NCBI GenBank assembly: GCA_026392415.1
Contig: JAPLCC010000011.1
Location: 62,001-126,000, forward strand
Direction: 5' to 3'
Length of the DNA: 64,000 nucleotides
From: Propionibacteriales bacterium
Lineage (GTDB): Bacteria > Actinomycetota > Actinomycetes > Propionibacteriales > Nocardioidaceae
Below the pieces are notes generated by a model. That model ran no database searches. It worked only from the letters and a program-made list of their open reading frames with translations, and had not been told where the DNA came from. Shown one piece after another: positions 45,146 through 53,594 of the stretch; the first letter of the stretch is position 1, and each line of letters starts with the position of its first letter. Made by a program: the position numbers and the translations under genes.

Positions 45146-46653
45146 ACAAGCCGATCCGCGCTGTCTCGATCTTCTGCATGTTCCTGTTCCTCGCCCTGAT
45201 GGCGAACGTGACGTACGTGCAGTTCTGGCGCGCCGACGAGTACAACACCGACCCGAAGAACGCCCGGGTCGCGGCGGCCGCATTCAGCCGCGAGCGCGGG
45301 CTGATCCTGGTCGGCGAGGACCCGATCGCGCGCAGCGAACCGGTCGACGACCGCTACAAGTACCTCCGGGTCTATCCCGAGAAGCAGCTCTACGCCTCGG
45401 TCACCGGGTACCTCCAGCTCGGCAGCCAGACCGGCATCGAGCGCAGCCAGAACGAAGTGCTCTCCGGCGAGGACCCGCGGCTGTTCGTCAACCGTCTGGT
45501 CGACCTGCTCAAGGGCGACACCAACCAGGGCGGCAACGTCCTGCTGACCTTGGACCCCGCCGCCCAGAAGGCGGCGTTCAACGCCCTGCGCGACACCGTG
45601 GGTCCGGAGGGCGAAGGCTCGGTCGTGGCGATCGAGCCGAAGACCGGCCGGATCCTCGCGATGGTGTCCTTCCCGTCGTACGACCCGAACCAGCTCGCCT
45701 CGCACGACCGGGAGACCCGCGAGAAGGCCTACGACCGCCTCGACAGCAACGAGCGTCAGCCACTGCTCAACCGGGCGATCCAGACCCGGCTGTTCCCCGG
45801 ATCGACGTTCAAGATCGTCACCGCCGCGGCGGCCATCGAGAACGGCGAGTACACCGCCGACTCGCAGGTGGAGTCGGGAGCCACGTGGCAGGCGCCCGGC
45901 ACCACGGGCTCGCAGAACGTGATCGACAACGAGGGCCGCAGCGGCTGCAACCCCGAGAACATCTCGTTCGCCACCGCCATGGGGCAGTCGTGCAACACGG
46001 CGTTCGCGAAGATGGCGGTCAAGGTCGGTCCGGAGAAGCTGCGCGAGCAGGCCGAGGCGTTCGGCTTCAACAGCGACTACCTCCAGGACCTCGGTCCGCA
46101 GGCGCGTTCGGTGTTCCCCGAAGAGGTCATCGACACCATCGACGGCGTGCAGCAGGACCCGCGTGAGCTCAACGACGCCGAGACGGCGCGCTCGGGCTTC
46201 GGGCAGTTCTCGGTCCAGTCCACCCCGCTGCAGATGGCGATGGTGGTCTCCGCCATCGCCAACCGCGGCGCCCTGATGCGCCCCTACCTCGTCGACCAGG
46301 TGCAGACCGCGACCTTCGACGTCCTCGAGACCACCGAGCCCGAGAAGCTCCGCGACGCGATCTCGCCGCAGACCGCCGCGCAGCTCACCGACCTCCTCGT
46401 CTCCACGGTCGACGACGGCACCGCGTCACCGGCCCGCATCGACGGCGTGAGCGTCGCCGGCAAGACGGGAACGGCCCAGCGTGGCGTCGAGGGCAAGGCG
46501 CCGTACGGCTGGTTCGTCTCGTTCGCCCCGGCCGAGGACGCCGAGGTGGCGATCGCCGTCATGATCCAGGAAGCACCCGGCAAGCAGATCGCGGGCGGCC
46601 AGCTCGGCGGCCCGATCGCAAAGGCAGTGATGGAAGCGGTGTTGAACCGATGA
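45142..46653 (+). CDS. pbpA: Class B penicillin-binding protein PbpA
   Basis: A 503-residue peptidoglycan transpeptidase. A membrane anchor (about 8-27) precedes a dimerisation domain and the transpeptidase domain, whose active-site motifs are intact: Ser221-T-F-Lys224, Ser283-Cys-Asn285 and Lys441-Thr-Gly. It cross-links glycan strands made by RodA. Its start overlaps the rodA stop and its stop overlaps the pknA start (both ATGA). Confidence 0.94.
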   Translation: MNKPIRAVSIFCMFLFLALMANVTYVQFWRADEYNTDPKNARVAAAAFSRERGLILVGEDPIARSEPVDDRYKYLRVYPEKQLYASVTGYLQLGSQTGIERSQNEVLSGEDPRLFVNRLVDLLKGDTNQGGNVLLTLDPAAQKAAFNALRDTVGPEGEGSVVAIEPKTGRILAMVSFPSYDPNQLASHDRETREKAYDRLDSNERQPLLNRAIQTRLFPGSTFKIVTAAAAIENGEYTADSQVESGATWQAPGTTGSQNVIDNEGRSGCNPENISFATAMGQSCNTAFAKMAVKVGPEKLREQAEAFGFNSDYLQDLGPQARSVFPEEVIDTIDGVQQDPRELNDAETARSGFGQFSVQSTPLQMAMVVSAIANRGALMRPYLVDQVQTATFDVLETTEPEKLRDAISPQTAAQLTDLLVSTVDDGTASPARIDGVSVAGKTGTAQRGVEGKAPYGWFVSFAPAEDAEVAIAVMIQEAPGKQIAGGQLGGPIAKAVMEAVLNR

Positions 46654-48131
46654 GCCAGCAGTACGCCGACCAGGCCGGTCGCTATCACCTCGACTCCGTG
46701 ATCGCCACCGGCGGCATGGGCGTGGTGTGGCGCGGCACCGACACCCGGCTCAACCGTCCGGTCGCGGTCAAGGTGCTCAAGCCCGAGTTCGCCGACGACC
46801 CGATGTTCCGCACCCGTTTCGAGGCCGAGGCGCGCAGCGCCGCCGCCCTGCACCACCCCGGGATCGCCGGCGTCTACGACTACGGCGCCAGCGAGGTCGG
46901 CGGCGACCTGCCCCCGTACCTCGTGATGGAGCTGGTCGACGGTCAACCGCTGTCCGCCCTGCTCGCGACCGCGCGCGGCGAGGGCCGCACACTCGACACC
47001 GCCGTCGTCCAGGACCTCATCGCCCAGGCCGGCGAGGCGCTCGCCGTCGCACACCGCGCCGGCACCGTGCACCGCGACGTGAAGCCCGCCAACCTGCTGG
47101 TCACCCCCGATCGGAAGGTCAAGGTCACCGACTTCGGCATCGCTCGCGCGGCCGACGCCGTCGCACTCACCCGCACCGGGTCGGTGATGGGTACGCCGCA
47201 GTACCTCAGCCCCGAGCAGGCCCGCGGCAACCCGTCGACCCCGGCCTCCGACGTCTACTCCCTCGGTGTCGTTGCCTTCGAGTGCCTGACCGGGCGTCGT
47301 CCGTTCGATGCCGAGACCCCCGTCGCGACTGCGCTCGCCCACCTGCAACAGCCGGTGCCCGTGCTGCCCTCGACCGTCCCGGCCGGCCTGGCCGCGGTGG
47401 TGACCCGCGCCCTGGCGAAGGATCCCGCCGACCGCTACCCCGACGGCGCGGCCTTCGCGGCCGCCTTCCGCTCGCCCGGCTCCGCCCCGACGCCGACGCC
47501 CGCCGAGGGCTCGACGCAGGTGCTGCCGGCGACGCCCCGGGAGACTCCGCTGCCGGTGCCGGTGCCGGTGCCCGGGCAGCCCATCAAGCGCCTCGACTCC
47601 CCGGCGGCGTACGCCGGCGCCGACGAACGGCAGCGCCAGGGGCGCTCACCGTGGCCGGCGGCGATCGCCGTGATCCTGCTGGTGCTGGCAGCCGTGGTGG
47701 TGGCGGCGCTCGTGCTGCGCGACAACGGGGACGACGACCCCGTGGCCGACGACACGACTTCCGAGACCAGCTCGACGCCGACCGAGGAGTCCTCCCCCAA
47801 CGAGGCCACCTCGGAGACCACGTCCGAGGCCACCACCGTCGATGTCGACGACGCCGACTACGCCTGCACCGCCGACTACCGCGACGCCGTGGCCAACCTC
47901 CAGGACGCTGGCCTCCAGGTCACCTGGGAGCAGGACTCGGCGAGCAACGACGGGACCTGTGCCGCCGACACGGTTTCGCGCTTCTCCAGGAATGGCACGT
48001 TGAACCAGGGTGACGCCATCACCGTCTTCTACTGGGGACCGGTCGAGACGCCCACTGAAGAGACCAACCCGACCGAGGACCCGACCGACCCCAGCAGCGC
48101 GATCACTCTTCCGGGAGGTGCAAACGGATGA
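46650..48131 (+). CDS. pknA: Ser/Thr protein kinase PknA with extracytoplasmic PASTA-like domain
   Basis: A 493-residue receptor-type kinase. The kinase domain (about 12-275) has the glycine loop [11 protein letters not shown], catalytic [17 protein letters not shown] and SPEQARG. A Pro/Thr linker leads to one membrane segment ([22 protein letters not shown]) near 330-350. The outer part has a Thr/Glu-rich stalk and one small two-Cys domain ([20 protein letters not shown]) resembling a PASTA repeat; mycobacterial PknA has no PASTA domains. It phosphorylates division and wall-synthesis proteins. It is coupled to pbpA and pknB by ATGA overlaps. Confidence 0.92.
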   Translation: MSQQYADQAGRYHLDSVIATGGMGVVWRGTDTRLNRPVAVKVLKPEFADDPMFRTRFEAEARSAAALHHPGIAGVYDYGASEVGGDLPPYLVMELVDGQPLSALLATARGEGRTLDTAVVQDLIAQAGEALAVAHRAGTVHRDVKPANLLVTPDRKVKVTDFGIARAADAVALTRTGSVMGTPQYLSPEQARGNPSTPASDVYSLGVVAFECLTGRRPFDAETPVATALAHLQQPVPVLPSTVPAGLAAVVTRALAKDPADRYPDGAAFAAAFRSPGSAPTPTPAEGSTQVLPATPRETPLPVPVPVPGQPIKRLDSPAAYAGADERQRQGRSPWPAAIAVILLVLAAVVVAALVLRDNGDDDPVADDTTSETSSTPTEESSPNEATSETTSEATTVDVDDADYACTADYRDAVANLQDAGLQVTWEQDSASNDGTCAADTVSRFSRNGTLNQGDAITVFYWGPVETPTEETNPTEDPTDPSSAITLPGGANG

Positions 48132-50110
48132 CCACACCTCCAACTGAACCCGGCTCGGGCGGTCCCACGGTCGGCGGCCGCTACGAGCTCGGTGAGCTCC
48201 TCGGCCGCGGCGGCATGGCGGAGGTCCGCAAGGGCACCGACACCCGGCTCGGTCGCGTCGTGGCCGTCAAGAGGCTGCGCACCGACCTCGCCAGTGACGC
48301 GACCTTCCAGGCCCGCTTCCGCCGCGAGGCCCAGTCCTCGGCCTCGCTGAACCACCCCTCGATCGTGTCGGTCTACGACACCGGCGAGGAGCGCACCGTC
48401 GGCGGCGTCGACGACGGCGAGATCGTGCCCTACATCGTCATGGAGTACGTCGCCGGGCGCACCCTGCGCGACATCCTGCGCGAGGGCCGCAAGATCCTGC
48501 CCGAGCGAGCACTCGAGATCACCAGTGGCGTGCTGTCGGCCCTGGACTACAGCCACCGCGCGGGGATCATCCACCGCGACATCAAGCCCGGCAACGTGAT
48601 GCTCACCCCGTCGGGCGACGTGAAGGTGATGGACTTCGGCATCGCCCGTGCGATGAGCGATGCCCAGTCCTCGATGACGCAGACCGCGGCTGTCGTCGGT
48701 ACGGCGCAGTACCTCTCGCCCGAGCAGGCGCGCGGCGAGACCGTCGACTCCCGCTCCGACGTCTACTCCGCGGGCTGCCTTCTCTACGAGCTTCTCACCG
48801 GCCGGCCGCCGTTCGTCGGGGACTCACCCGTGGCGGTCGCCTACCAGCACGTGCGGGAGCCCGCCGTACCTCCGTCGGTGCACGAAGGCGACCTGACTCC
48901 GCAGATCGACGCGATCGTGATGAAGTCGCTCGCCAAGCGGGTCGAGGACCGCTACCAGTCGGCCGCGCAGATGCGCGCCGACATCGAGCGCTACCTCGCC
49001 GGGCGTCCGGTCCAGGCGAGCGTCGCGGACGGCACCGCCGTGGTCCCGGTCGTGACCGGCCCCTCGACCGCGAGCACCGACGTCCACCACGAGACCGCCG
49101 TGCGTTCGGCGATTCCGCCGGATCGCGACGACGACCGGCGCAGCCGCGTGGCGCTGTGGGTGGTGCTGGGCGTCCTTCTCCTCGCGCTCCTCGCCACGGC
49201 CGCGATCGTGTGGCCGAAGCTCTTCAAGACCGAGGCCACCGACGTGAAGGTGCCATCGGTGATCGGCCTGACGAGCGATGTCGCCCGCGACCGCATCGGC
49301 GACGTCGGCCTGGCGATCGACGACCGTGCCACCGAGTGCAGCGACGAGTACGACGCCGGCCAGGTCCTCAAGCAGGACCCGCTGGCGGACCGCTACATCG
49401 AGCCCACCGGCACCGTCTTCCTGACGTTGTCCAGCGGGCCGTGCGACTTCCCGCTGCCCACGGTCACCAACCAGCTGTTCAAGGCGGCCGTGCGCGACCT
49501 GACCGACGCCGGCATCCCGCGGGCCAACATCACCAGGACGGCCTGCGAGGACTCCGACGACCCGACCGGCACCGTCGTCAGCCAGACGCCGGACGGTGGC
49601 ACGGCCGTCGACACCACCGCGACGGTCGAGCTCTGCGTGTCCGACGGTCCCTCCAAGGTGCCGAACGTGGTCGGCCGCACCCAGGCGGCCGCCGAGAAGG
49701 CGCTTCGCGACGCCGGGTTCGTCCCCGTGGTGCGCAACGCAGCGGCGGACGACGACAGCCAGCCGAAGGGCCGGATCACCGAACAGGTGCCCGGCGCCGA
49801 CGAACCCCGCGCCCAGGGCACGGACGTGGTCATCTTCGTGTCGATCTACGAGAAGCCACCCGAGCCGGTCGACACCGACGGCGACGGCCTCACCGACGAG
49901 GAGGAGGCGACGCTCGGCACCGACCCCGCTCTGGCCGACACCGACGGCGACGGAGTCGACGACGGCCAGGAAGTCACCGACGGCACCGACCCGCTGAACC
50001 CGCTCGACCCGCTGCCGGGTGGAGGTGGACCGGGCGAGAACCCGGCCCGACTCAGCGCAGCGGCCGCGCGTACTGCAGGTCGAGCACCGCGTCGTACGCC
50101 GGCGCCTTGA
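48128..50110 (+). CDS. pknB: Ser/Thr protein kinase PknB with PASTA domains and DxDxDG-repeat tail
   Basis: A 660-residue receptor kinase that senses peptidoglycan fragments. The kinase domain (about 16-275) has [30 protein letters not shown] and SPEQARGE. A membrane segment ([20 protein letters not shown]) lies near 340-360. Three PASTA repeats follow (about 373-575, starting VPSVIGL, then PTVTNQL, then VPNVVGR). From residue 582 two DTDGDG-type calcium-binding (TSP3-like) repeats and a Gly/Pro stretch form an added tail, which is unusual for PknB. The last 20 or so residues are low-complexity and are encoded over the 3' end of the convergent DUF881 gene (59-nt overlap). Confidence 0.93.
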   Translation: MTTPPTEPGSGGPTVGGRYELGELLGRGGMAEVRKGTDTRLGRVVAVKRLRTDLASDATFQARFRREAQSSASLNHPSIVSVYDTGEERTVGGVDDGEIVPYIVMEYVAGRTLRDILREGRKILPERALEITSGVLSALDYSHRAGIIHRDIKPGNVMLTPSGDVKVMDFGIARAMSDAQSSMTQTAAVVGTAQYLSPEQARGETVDSRSDVYSAGCLLYELLTGRPPFVGDSPVAVAYQHVREPAVPPSVHEGDLTPQIDAIVMKSLAKRVEDRYQSAAQMRADIERYLAGRPVQASVADGTAVVPVVTGPSTASTDVHHETAVRSAIPPDRDDDRRSRVALWVVLGVLLLALLATAAIVWPKLFKTEATDVKVPSVIGLTSDVARDRIGDVGLAIDDRATECSDEYDAGQVLKQDPLADRYIEPTGTVFLTLSSGPCDFPLPTVTNQLFKAAVRDLTDAGIPRANITRTACEDSDDPTGTVVSQTPDGGTAVDTTATVELCVSDGPSKVPNVVGRTQAAAEKALRDAGFVPVVRNAAADDDSQPKGRITEQVPGADEPRAQGTDVVIFVSIYEKPPEPVDTDGDGLTDEEEATLGTDPALADTDGDGVDDGQEVTDGTDPLNPLDPLPGGGGPGENPARLSAAAARTAGRAPRRTPAP

Positions 50111-50849
50111 TCTGGTCGGCCTCCTCGAGCGACCAGCCGATCCTGATCTCTGCGTTGTCGGAGTCCGAGCGGTAGCGACTGACCAGCTCGTCGGTGTCGA
50201 TCGAGGCGAGCAGGCTGGACTGGTCGCCGACGGCCTCGATGACGTACGGCTGGGGGTAGGGAACGCCGGCGAGCTGGACGACCGGACCCTTGCACTTGAT
50301 GCCGGTCGTGCTGATCACCCGCTGCCCGGCGATCGTCACCGCCGTGGCGCCACCGGTCCACAGCGCGTTCACGACAGCCTGGATGTCTTGTTGGTGCACG
50401 ACGAAGCGGTTGAGGTTGAGCCGCTCCTCGGGCGGGAGGTCGCGGTTGCGCGATGCCGCCTCCTCGAGCAGGTCCTCGGGACCGTCGGCCAGGGTGATCT
50501 TCACGCCGGGGCCGGTGCGCGGGGTGAAGCCCGCCGGGTCGTTGAGCTCCTCGACCTCGGCGCGCGCCCGGTCGACGTTCTCGTCGCTGACGTTCGCGCC
50601 GAGTCGATCGACCTCTTCGGACAGCGCGTTGAACCGGTCCTCGACGCTCTGGTAGTCGGCCGCTTCGCCCTCGACGAGACCGGCGAGGTCGGTGTAGCGG
50701 CCGGGGCGCAGATCCGTGCCGTCACTGTTGGTGGCCGACACCACGAACAGGCTGCCACTGAGGATGGCGACCACGGGGGTGCCGATCCGCCAGGCCAGCG
50801 ACCGGCCCGGTCGATGGCCCGTCGGTCCTCCGGTGTGCGTACCCGTCAT
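50052..50849 (-). CDS. DUF881-family membrane-anchored protein
   Basis: A 265-residue protein with a short cytosolic N terminus, one membrane segment ([20 protein letters not shown], about 20-39), a coiled-coil stretch (about 65-110) and a DUF881 domain with [20 protein letters not shown] and the final DLQYARPL. Orthologues sit between crgA and the trpG/pknB genes in actinobacteria; their molecular role is unknown but is probably linked to division. The ATG at 50849 was chosen as the first Met before the anchor. Its 3' end overlaps pknB by 59 nt. Confidence 0.88.
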   Translation of the reverse strand: MTGTHTGGPTGHRPGRSLAWRIGTPVVAILSGSLFVVSATNSDGTDLRPGRYTDLAGLVEGEAADYQSVEDRFNALSEEVDRLGANVSDENVDRARAEVEELNDPAGFTPRTGPGVKITLADGPEDLLEEAASRNRDLPPEERLNLNRFVVHQQDIQAVVNALWTGGATAVTIAGQRVISTTGIKCKGPVVQLAGVPYPQPYVIEAVGDQSSLLASIDTDELVSRYRSDSDNAEIRIGWSLEEADQIKAPAYDAVLDLQYARPLR

Positions 50850-50897
50850 ACTGACAGTGTCTACTACCCAAGTCCCAGAACGATCGAGGAGCCCTCC

Positions 50898-51389
50898 GTG
50901 GCCAAGTTGCCCCGCCTGTTGAAGAGCAAGGAACGCGATGTCCTCGCGCCCGACCGCGGCCCGCTGCTCACGCCGCGGTTCGCGCTCGCCCTGCTGCTCA
51001 TCCTCGGTGGCATCGCCTGGATCCTTTACTACTACTTCGGGATCCGGCCCAACGACGGCTGGCCGTCCAGCGAGGGCAACGAGGCCGGTGGCCCGGCGTT
51101 CTTCCAGGACCTCGAGGGCAAGAACTACCTGATCGGCTTCATCGCCCTGTTCCTCGGCCTGGCTGTCTCCGCGCACCCGAAGACGCCCCTGGGCCAGGGT
51201 CGCGGCGTCGTGGTCGGCATGCTCGGCTGCTTCATCATCGGCCTGATCTGGATCTGCGTCTTCTACATCTTCCTCACGGGCAACAACCCGAAGGAGATCG
51301 CGGTGATGACCGACCTCGGTCAGAAGAACCTGTTCGTCGGCATCGGCTTCATGGCCGTCGGCTTCACGTTCGCCACCCGCTGGGAGTGA
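50898..51389 (+). CDS. crgA: Tandem-duplicated CrgA-like cell division protein
   Basis: A 163-residue membrane protein with four membrane segments. The second half (GCFIIGLIWICVFYIF, then DLGQKNLFVGIGFMAVGFTF and terminal TRWE) matches the short two-span CrgA protein. The first half repeats the pattern (ALLLILGGIAWILYYYF, then DLEGKNYLIGFIALFLGLAV). The usual CrgA is about 85-95 residues, so this is about twice as long. CrgA coordinates FtsZ-ring and PBP localisation. The GTG at 50898 follows GAGGAG and gives MAKLPRLLKSKERDVL. Synteny with DUF881 and ppiA supports the assignment. Confidence 0.85.
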   Translation: MAKLPRLLKSKERDVLAPDRGPLLTPRFALALLLILGGIAWILYYYFGIRPNDGWPSSEGNEAGGPAFFQDLEGKNYLIGFIALFLGLAVSAHPKTPLGQGRGVVVGMLGCFIIGLIWICVFYIFLTGNNPKEIAVMTDLGQKNLFVGIGFMAVGFTFATRWE

Positions 51390-51395
51390 TCCCCG

Positions 51396-51430
51396 GGTCT
51401 CGAGACGGTTGCTGCGCAACCTCCTCGACC
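51396..51430 (-). repeat. 35-bp dispersed palindromic repeat, copy 2
   Basis: This is an exact inverted copy of 7976-8010. It lies six nucleotides after the crgA stop and contains the dyad GGTTGCTGCGCAACC (51407-51421). It could also fold as the crgA terminator. Confidence 0.8.
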
Positions 51431-51495
51431 TCCGACTGACGCCGGTCGCCCCTCGGGGCGGCCGGCGTTTGTCGTTCCACAGGTTTCTCCCCAGA

Positions 51496-51551
51496 TGTGG
51501 AGAACTACACCGGTGTCATTCATCCACAGCGGTGGATAACCCTGTGGACAA
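51496..51551. promoter_or_regulatory. Cluster of four DnaA-box sequences
   Basis: Within 56 bp four 9-mers match the DnaA box: TTCTCCACA (51504-51496, minus), TCATCCACA (51520-51528, plus), TTATCCACC (51539-51531, minus) and TTGTCCACA (51551-51543, minus). The last is a perfect actinobacterial box; the other three have one mismatch to TTATCCACA. A fifth weak match (CGTTCCACA) is at 51473-51481. The cluster fills the gap between crgA and the rhomboid gene. dnaA itself is not in the window, so this may be an accessory DnaA-binding locus rather than oriC. Confidence 0.65.
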
Positions 51552-51555
51552 AGGG

Positions 51556-52458
51556 TCAGGCGAGCGTGACCGTGCGGGCCAGGGTGGCGAGCACCAGGAT
51601 GATCCCGACCGCGGTGAGGCCGACCACCTGGAGTTGCGTACGCCGCGGGCGGGGCGCGAACACGATCACGGCCGTGATCACCGCGCCGCCGATGAGTCCG
51701 CCGAAGTGGCCCTGCCACGACACGTTGGGCAGCGTGAACGTCAGCACGACGTTGATGCCGATCCACATCAGCAGGCCCTGCACCTGGCCGCCGACCTTGA
51801 GGCCGATCACCACCAGGGCGCCCATCAGGCCGAAGATCGCGCCGGAAGCGCCGACGGTGCCGGTGTACTCCGCCGACAGCCAGTAGACGGCCACGGATCC
51901 GGCGAGACCGGCGAGCAGGTAGACCGCGAGGAACCGCACGCGGCCGAGCACCATCTCCAGCTGCGGCCCGAGGACCCACAGGGCGAGCATGTTGAAGCCC
52001 AGGTGCAGGGGCGCCTCGTGGGTGAACATGCTGGAGACCAGCTCCCAGTAGGCACCGTTGCTGACGCCGGGGACCCAGGTCCCGTCGCACGCCGCCTGGG
52101 TGCCGAGGAAGAAGCTGTCGCCGACGTGGCAGAGCCCGCGGGCGCGCAGGGCGAGGAAGTCGCCGAGAATGCCCTTGCTGGAGGCGTCGATCGTGACCGC
52201 GACCCAGATCGCGGCATTGAGGACGATCAGGACGATCGAGGTCAGCGCGGGGTTCGACGAACGCTTGCCGCCGTACGCCGCGGTGGCCTGGCGTACCGAC
52301 TTGCGGCCCTCGGCCACGCAGTCGGGGCACTGGAAGCCCACGGCCGCATCGTTCATGCAGTCGGGGCAGATGGACTTCTCGCAGCGCTGGCAGCGGATCC
52401 AGGACTCACGGTCGGGGTGCCGGTAACAGGTCGGCACCCCGACCGGAGGGTTGGTCAT
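51556..52458 (-). CDS. Rhomboid-family intramembrane serine protease with N-terminal zinc finger
   Basis: A 300-residue protease. The N-terminal 50 residues hold paired Cys/His motifs (CYRHPDRESWIRCQRCEKSI, CPDC, CPDC), a B-box-like zinc-binding domain. Six or seven membrane segments follow, with the catalytic Ser205 in GASGAIFG and His251 in GHFGGLIGG; the HxxxN-type LHLGFNM (152-158) is also present. It cleaves membrane proteins within the bilayer. The ATG at 52458 starts just before the zinc finger. The gene is 14 nt downstream of ppiA on the same strand, so they may share a transcript. Confidence 0.93.
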   Translation of the reverse strand: MTNPPVGVPTCYRHPDRESWIRCQRCEKSICPDCMNDAAVGFQCPDCVAEGRKSVRQATAAYGGKRSSNPALTSIVLIVLNAAIWVAVTIDASSKGILGDFLALRARGLCHVGDSFFLGTQAACDGTWVPGVSNGAYWELVSSMFTHEAPLHLGFNMLALWVLGPQLEMVLGRVRFLAVYLLAGLAGSVAVYWLSAEYTGTVGASGAIFGLMGALVVIGLKVGGQVQGLLMWIGINVVLTFTLPNVSWQGHFGGLIGGAVITAVIVFAPRPRRTQLQVVGLTAVGIILVLATLARTVTLA

Positions 52459-52472
52459 TTCGTGCAGTCAGC

Positions 52473-52976
52473 TCAGCTGATGACCACGGACTCGATGACG
52501 ACCGGCTCGACCGGCTTGTCGTTGCGGCCCGTGGGGACCGCGGCGATCGCATCGACGATGTCGCGACCGGCCTGGTCGGCGACCTCGCCGAAGATGGTGT
52601 GCTTGAAGTTCAGCCAGGTGGTGGCGCCGACGGTGATGAAGAACTGCGAACCGTTGGTGCCCGGGCCGGCGTTCGCCATCGCGAGCAGGTAGGGCTTGTC
52701 GAAGACGAGCTCGGGGTGCGGCTCGTCCTTGAACGTGTATCCGGGCCCGCCGGTGCCGGTGCCGAGCGGGCAGCCGCCCTGGATCATGAAGCCCGGGATG
52801 ATGCGGTGGAAGGTGAGCCCGTCGTAGAACGGTCCGGTCGCACCGTTGCCGGCGTCGTACGCCTTCTCGCCGGTGGCGAGGCCGGTGAAGTTCGCAACCG
52901 TCTCCGGCGCGTGGTTGGGGAACAGGGTGACGTTGATGTCGCCCTTGTTCGTCTTCAGGATGGCCTGGTCTGCCAT
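52473..52976 (-). CDS. ppiA: Cyclophilin-type peptidyl-prolyl isomerase
   Basis: A 167-residue cytoplasmic cyclophilin. Catalytic-site residues are evident in TFHRIIPGFMIQGG (Arg, Phe and Gln), AMANAGPGTNGSQFFIT and the TWLNFKHTIFGEV stretch with Trp and His. It interconverts prolyl cis/trans bonds. The ATG at 52976 follows GAGGA. An orthologue occurs at the same place near oriC in mycobacteria (ppiA), which supports the symbol. Confidence 0.93.
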   Translation of the reverse strand: MADQAILKTNKGDINVTLFPNHAPETVANFTGLATGEKAYDAGNGATGPFYDGLTFHRIIPGFMIQGGCPLGTGTGGPGYTFKDEPHPELVFDKPYLLAMANAGPGTNGSQFFITVGATTWLNFKHTIFGEVADQAGRDIVDAIAAVPTGRNDKPVEPVVIESVVIS

Positions 52977-53097
52977 GGAATCCTCGTCTCGACTGATGGG
53001 TACGTCTCGTGCGCGGTCGATCCTACGGGCACGGTCCTTGGGCAATGGGCCATGCTGGGTGGTGCCCGCACAACCCCAACCCCAAGGAGTGCTCGGG

Positions 53098-53223
53098 ATG
53101 AAGAAGTTGAAGACCCTCGTGCTCGTCGCGGCCCTCGGTGCCGTCGTGGCCGCGGTCGCCAAGAAGCTCCAGGCCGGGGGCGCCGAGAGCGCCCAGTGGC
53201 AGTCGGCCGGACCCAGCGCCTGA
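53098..53223 (+). CDS. Small DLW-39-like membrane peptide
   Basis: A 41-residue peptide with a basic start (MKKLKTLVLVAALGAVVAAV), one membrane segment, and a short polar tail containing a Trp (SAQWQSAG). Length, composition and position close to the gyr/ppiA region fit the DLW-39 family of tiny actinobacterial proteins, although the DLW triplet is not exact. AAGGAG at 53084-53089 gives a good ribosome-binding site eight nucleotides before the ATG. The function of the family is unknown. Confidence 0.7.
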   Translation: MKKLKTLVLVAALGAVVAAVAKKLQAGGAESAQWQSAGPSA

Positions 53224-53258
53224 CCGCCTGGCCGCCTGATGGTGGCCGGCCGTCGTCG

Positions 53259-53594
53259 TCAGGAAGCGACGAGCTCGGGGTGTTCCTCGCGCAACCGGTC
53301 GGCCACCCGGCGCTCGACCCAGAAGATCAGGCCGGGGATCAGGCCGGCGATCATCATCAGGCCGAACTGCGGCAGCGTCCAGCGGGCCTTCTGCGTCAGC
53401 ACGAACGCCACCGCGACGTAGACCATGTAGATCCAGCCGTGCACGAGCCAGATCGGCGTGAGGTCGTCCCCGAACTGCTGCAAACCGGTGCCGTCCTCGA
53501 GCAGGTACTTCAGGACCGAACCGAACGTGCCGATGACGAGGAGTACGCCCACCACGAGCGCGAGCACCCGGTAGGTGTTGAAGAGCTTGGTCAC
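53259..53594 (-). CDS. DUF3817-family small membrane protein
   Basis: A 111-residue protein with about three membrane segments (VLALVVGVLLVIGTFGSVLK, WLVHGWIYMVYVAVAFVLTQ, LPQFGLMMIAGLIPGLIFWV) and the conserved HGWIYMVY and WVERRVADRL stretches of DUF3817. The function is unknown. The GTG at 53594 overlaps the SURF1 stop (GTGA), so the two are translated together. Confidence 0.87.
   Translation of the reverse strand: MTKLFNTYRVLALVVGVLLVIGTFGSVLKYLLEDGTGLQQFGDDLTPIWLVHGWIYMVYVAVAFVLTQKARWTLPQFGLMMIAGLIPGLIFWVERRVADRLREEHPELVAS

Noticed and set aside
51390..51555. This gap as the chromosomal origin itself
   Set aside because: It is only about 165 bp with four near-consensus DnaA boxes, and dnaA, dnaN, gyrB and an AT-rich unwinding region are absent from the window. 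An accessory DnaA-binding site is the safer reading.
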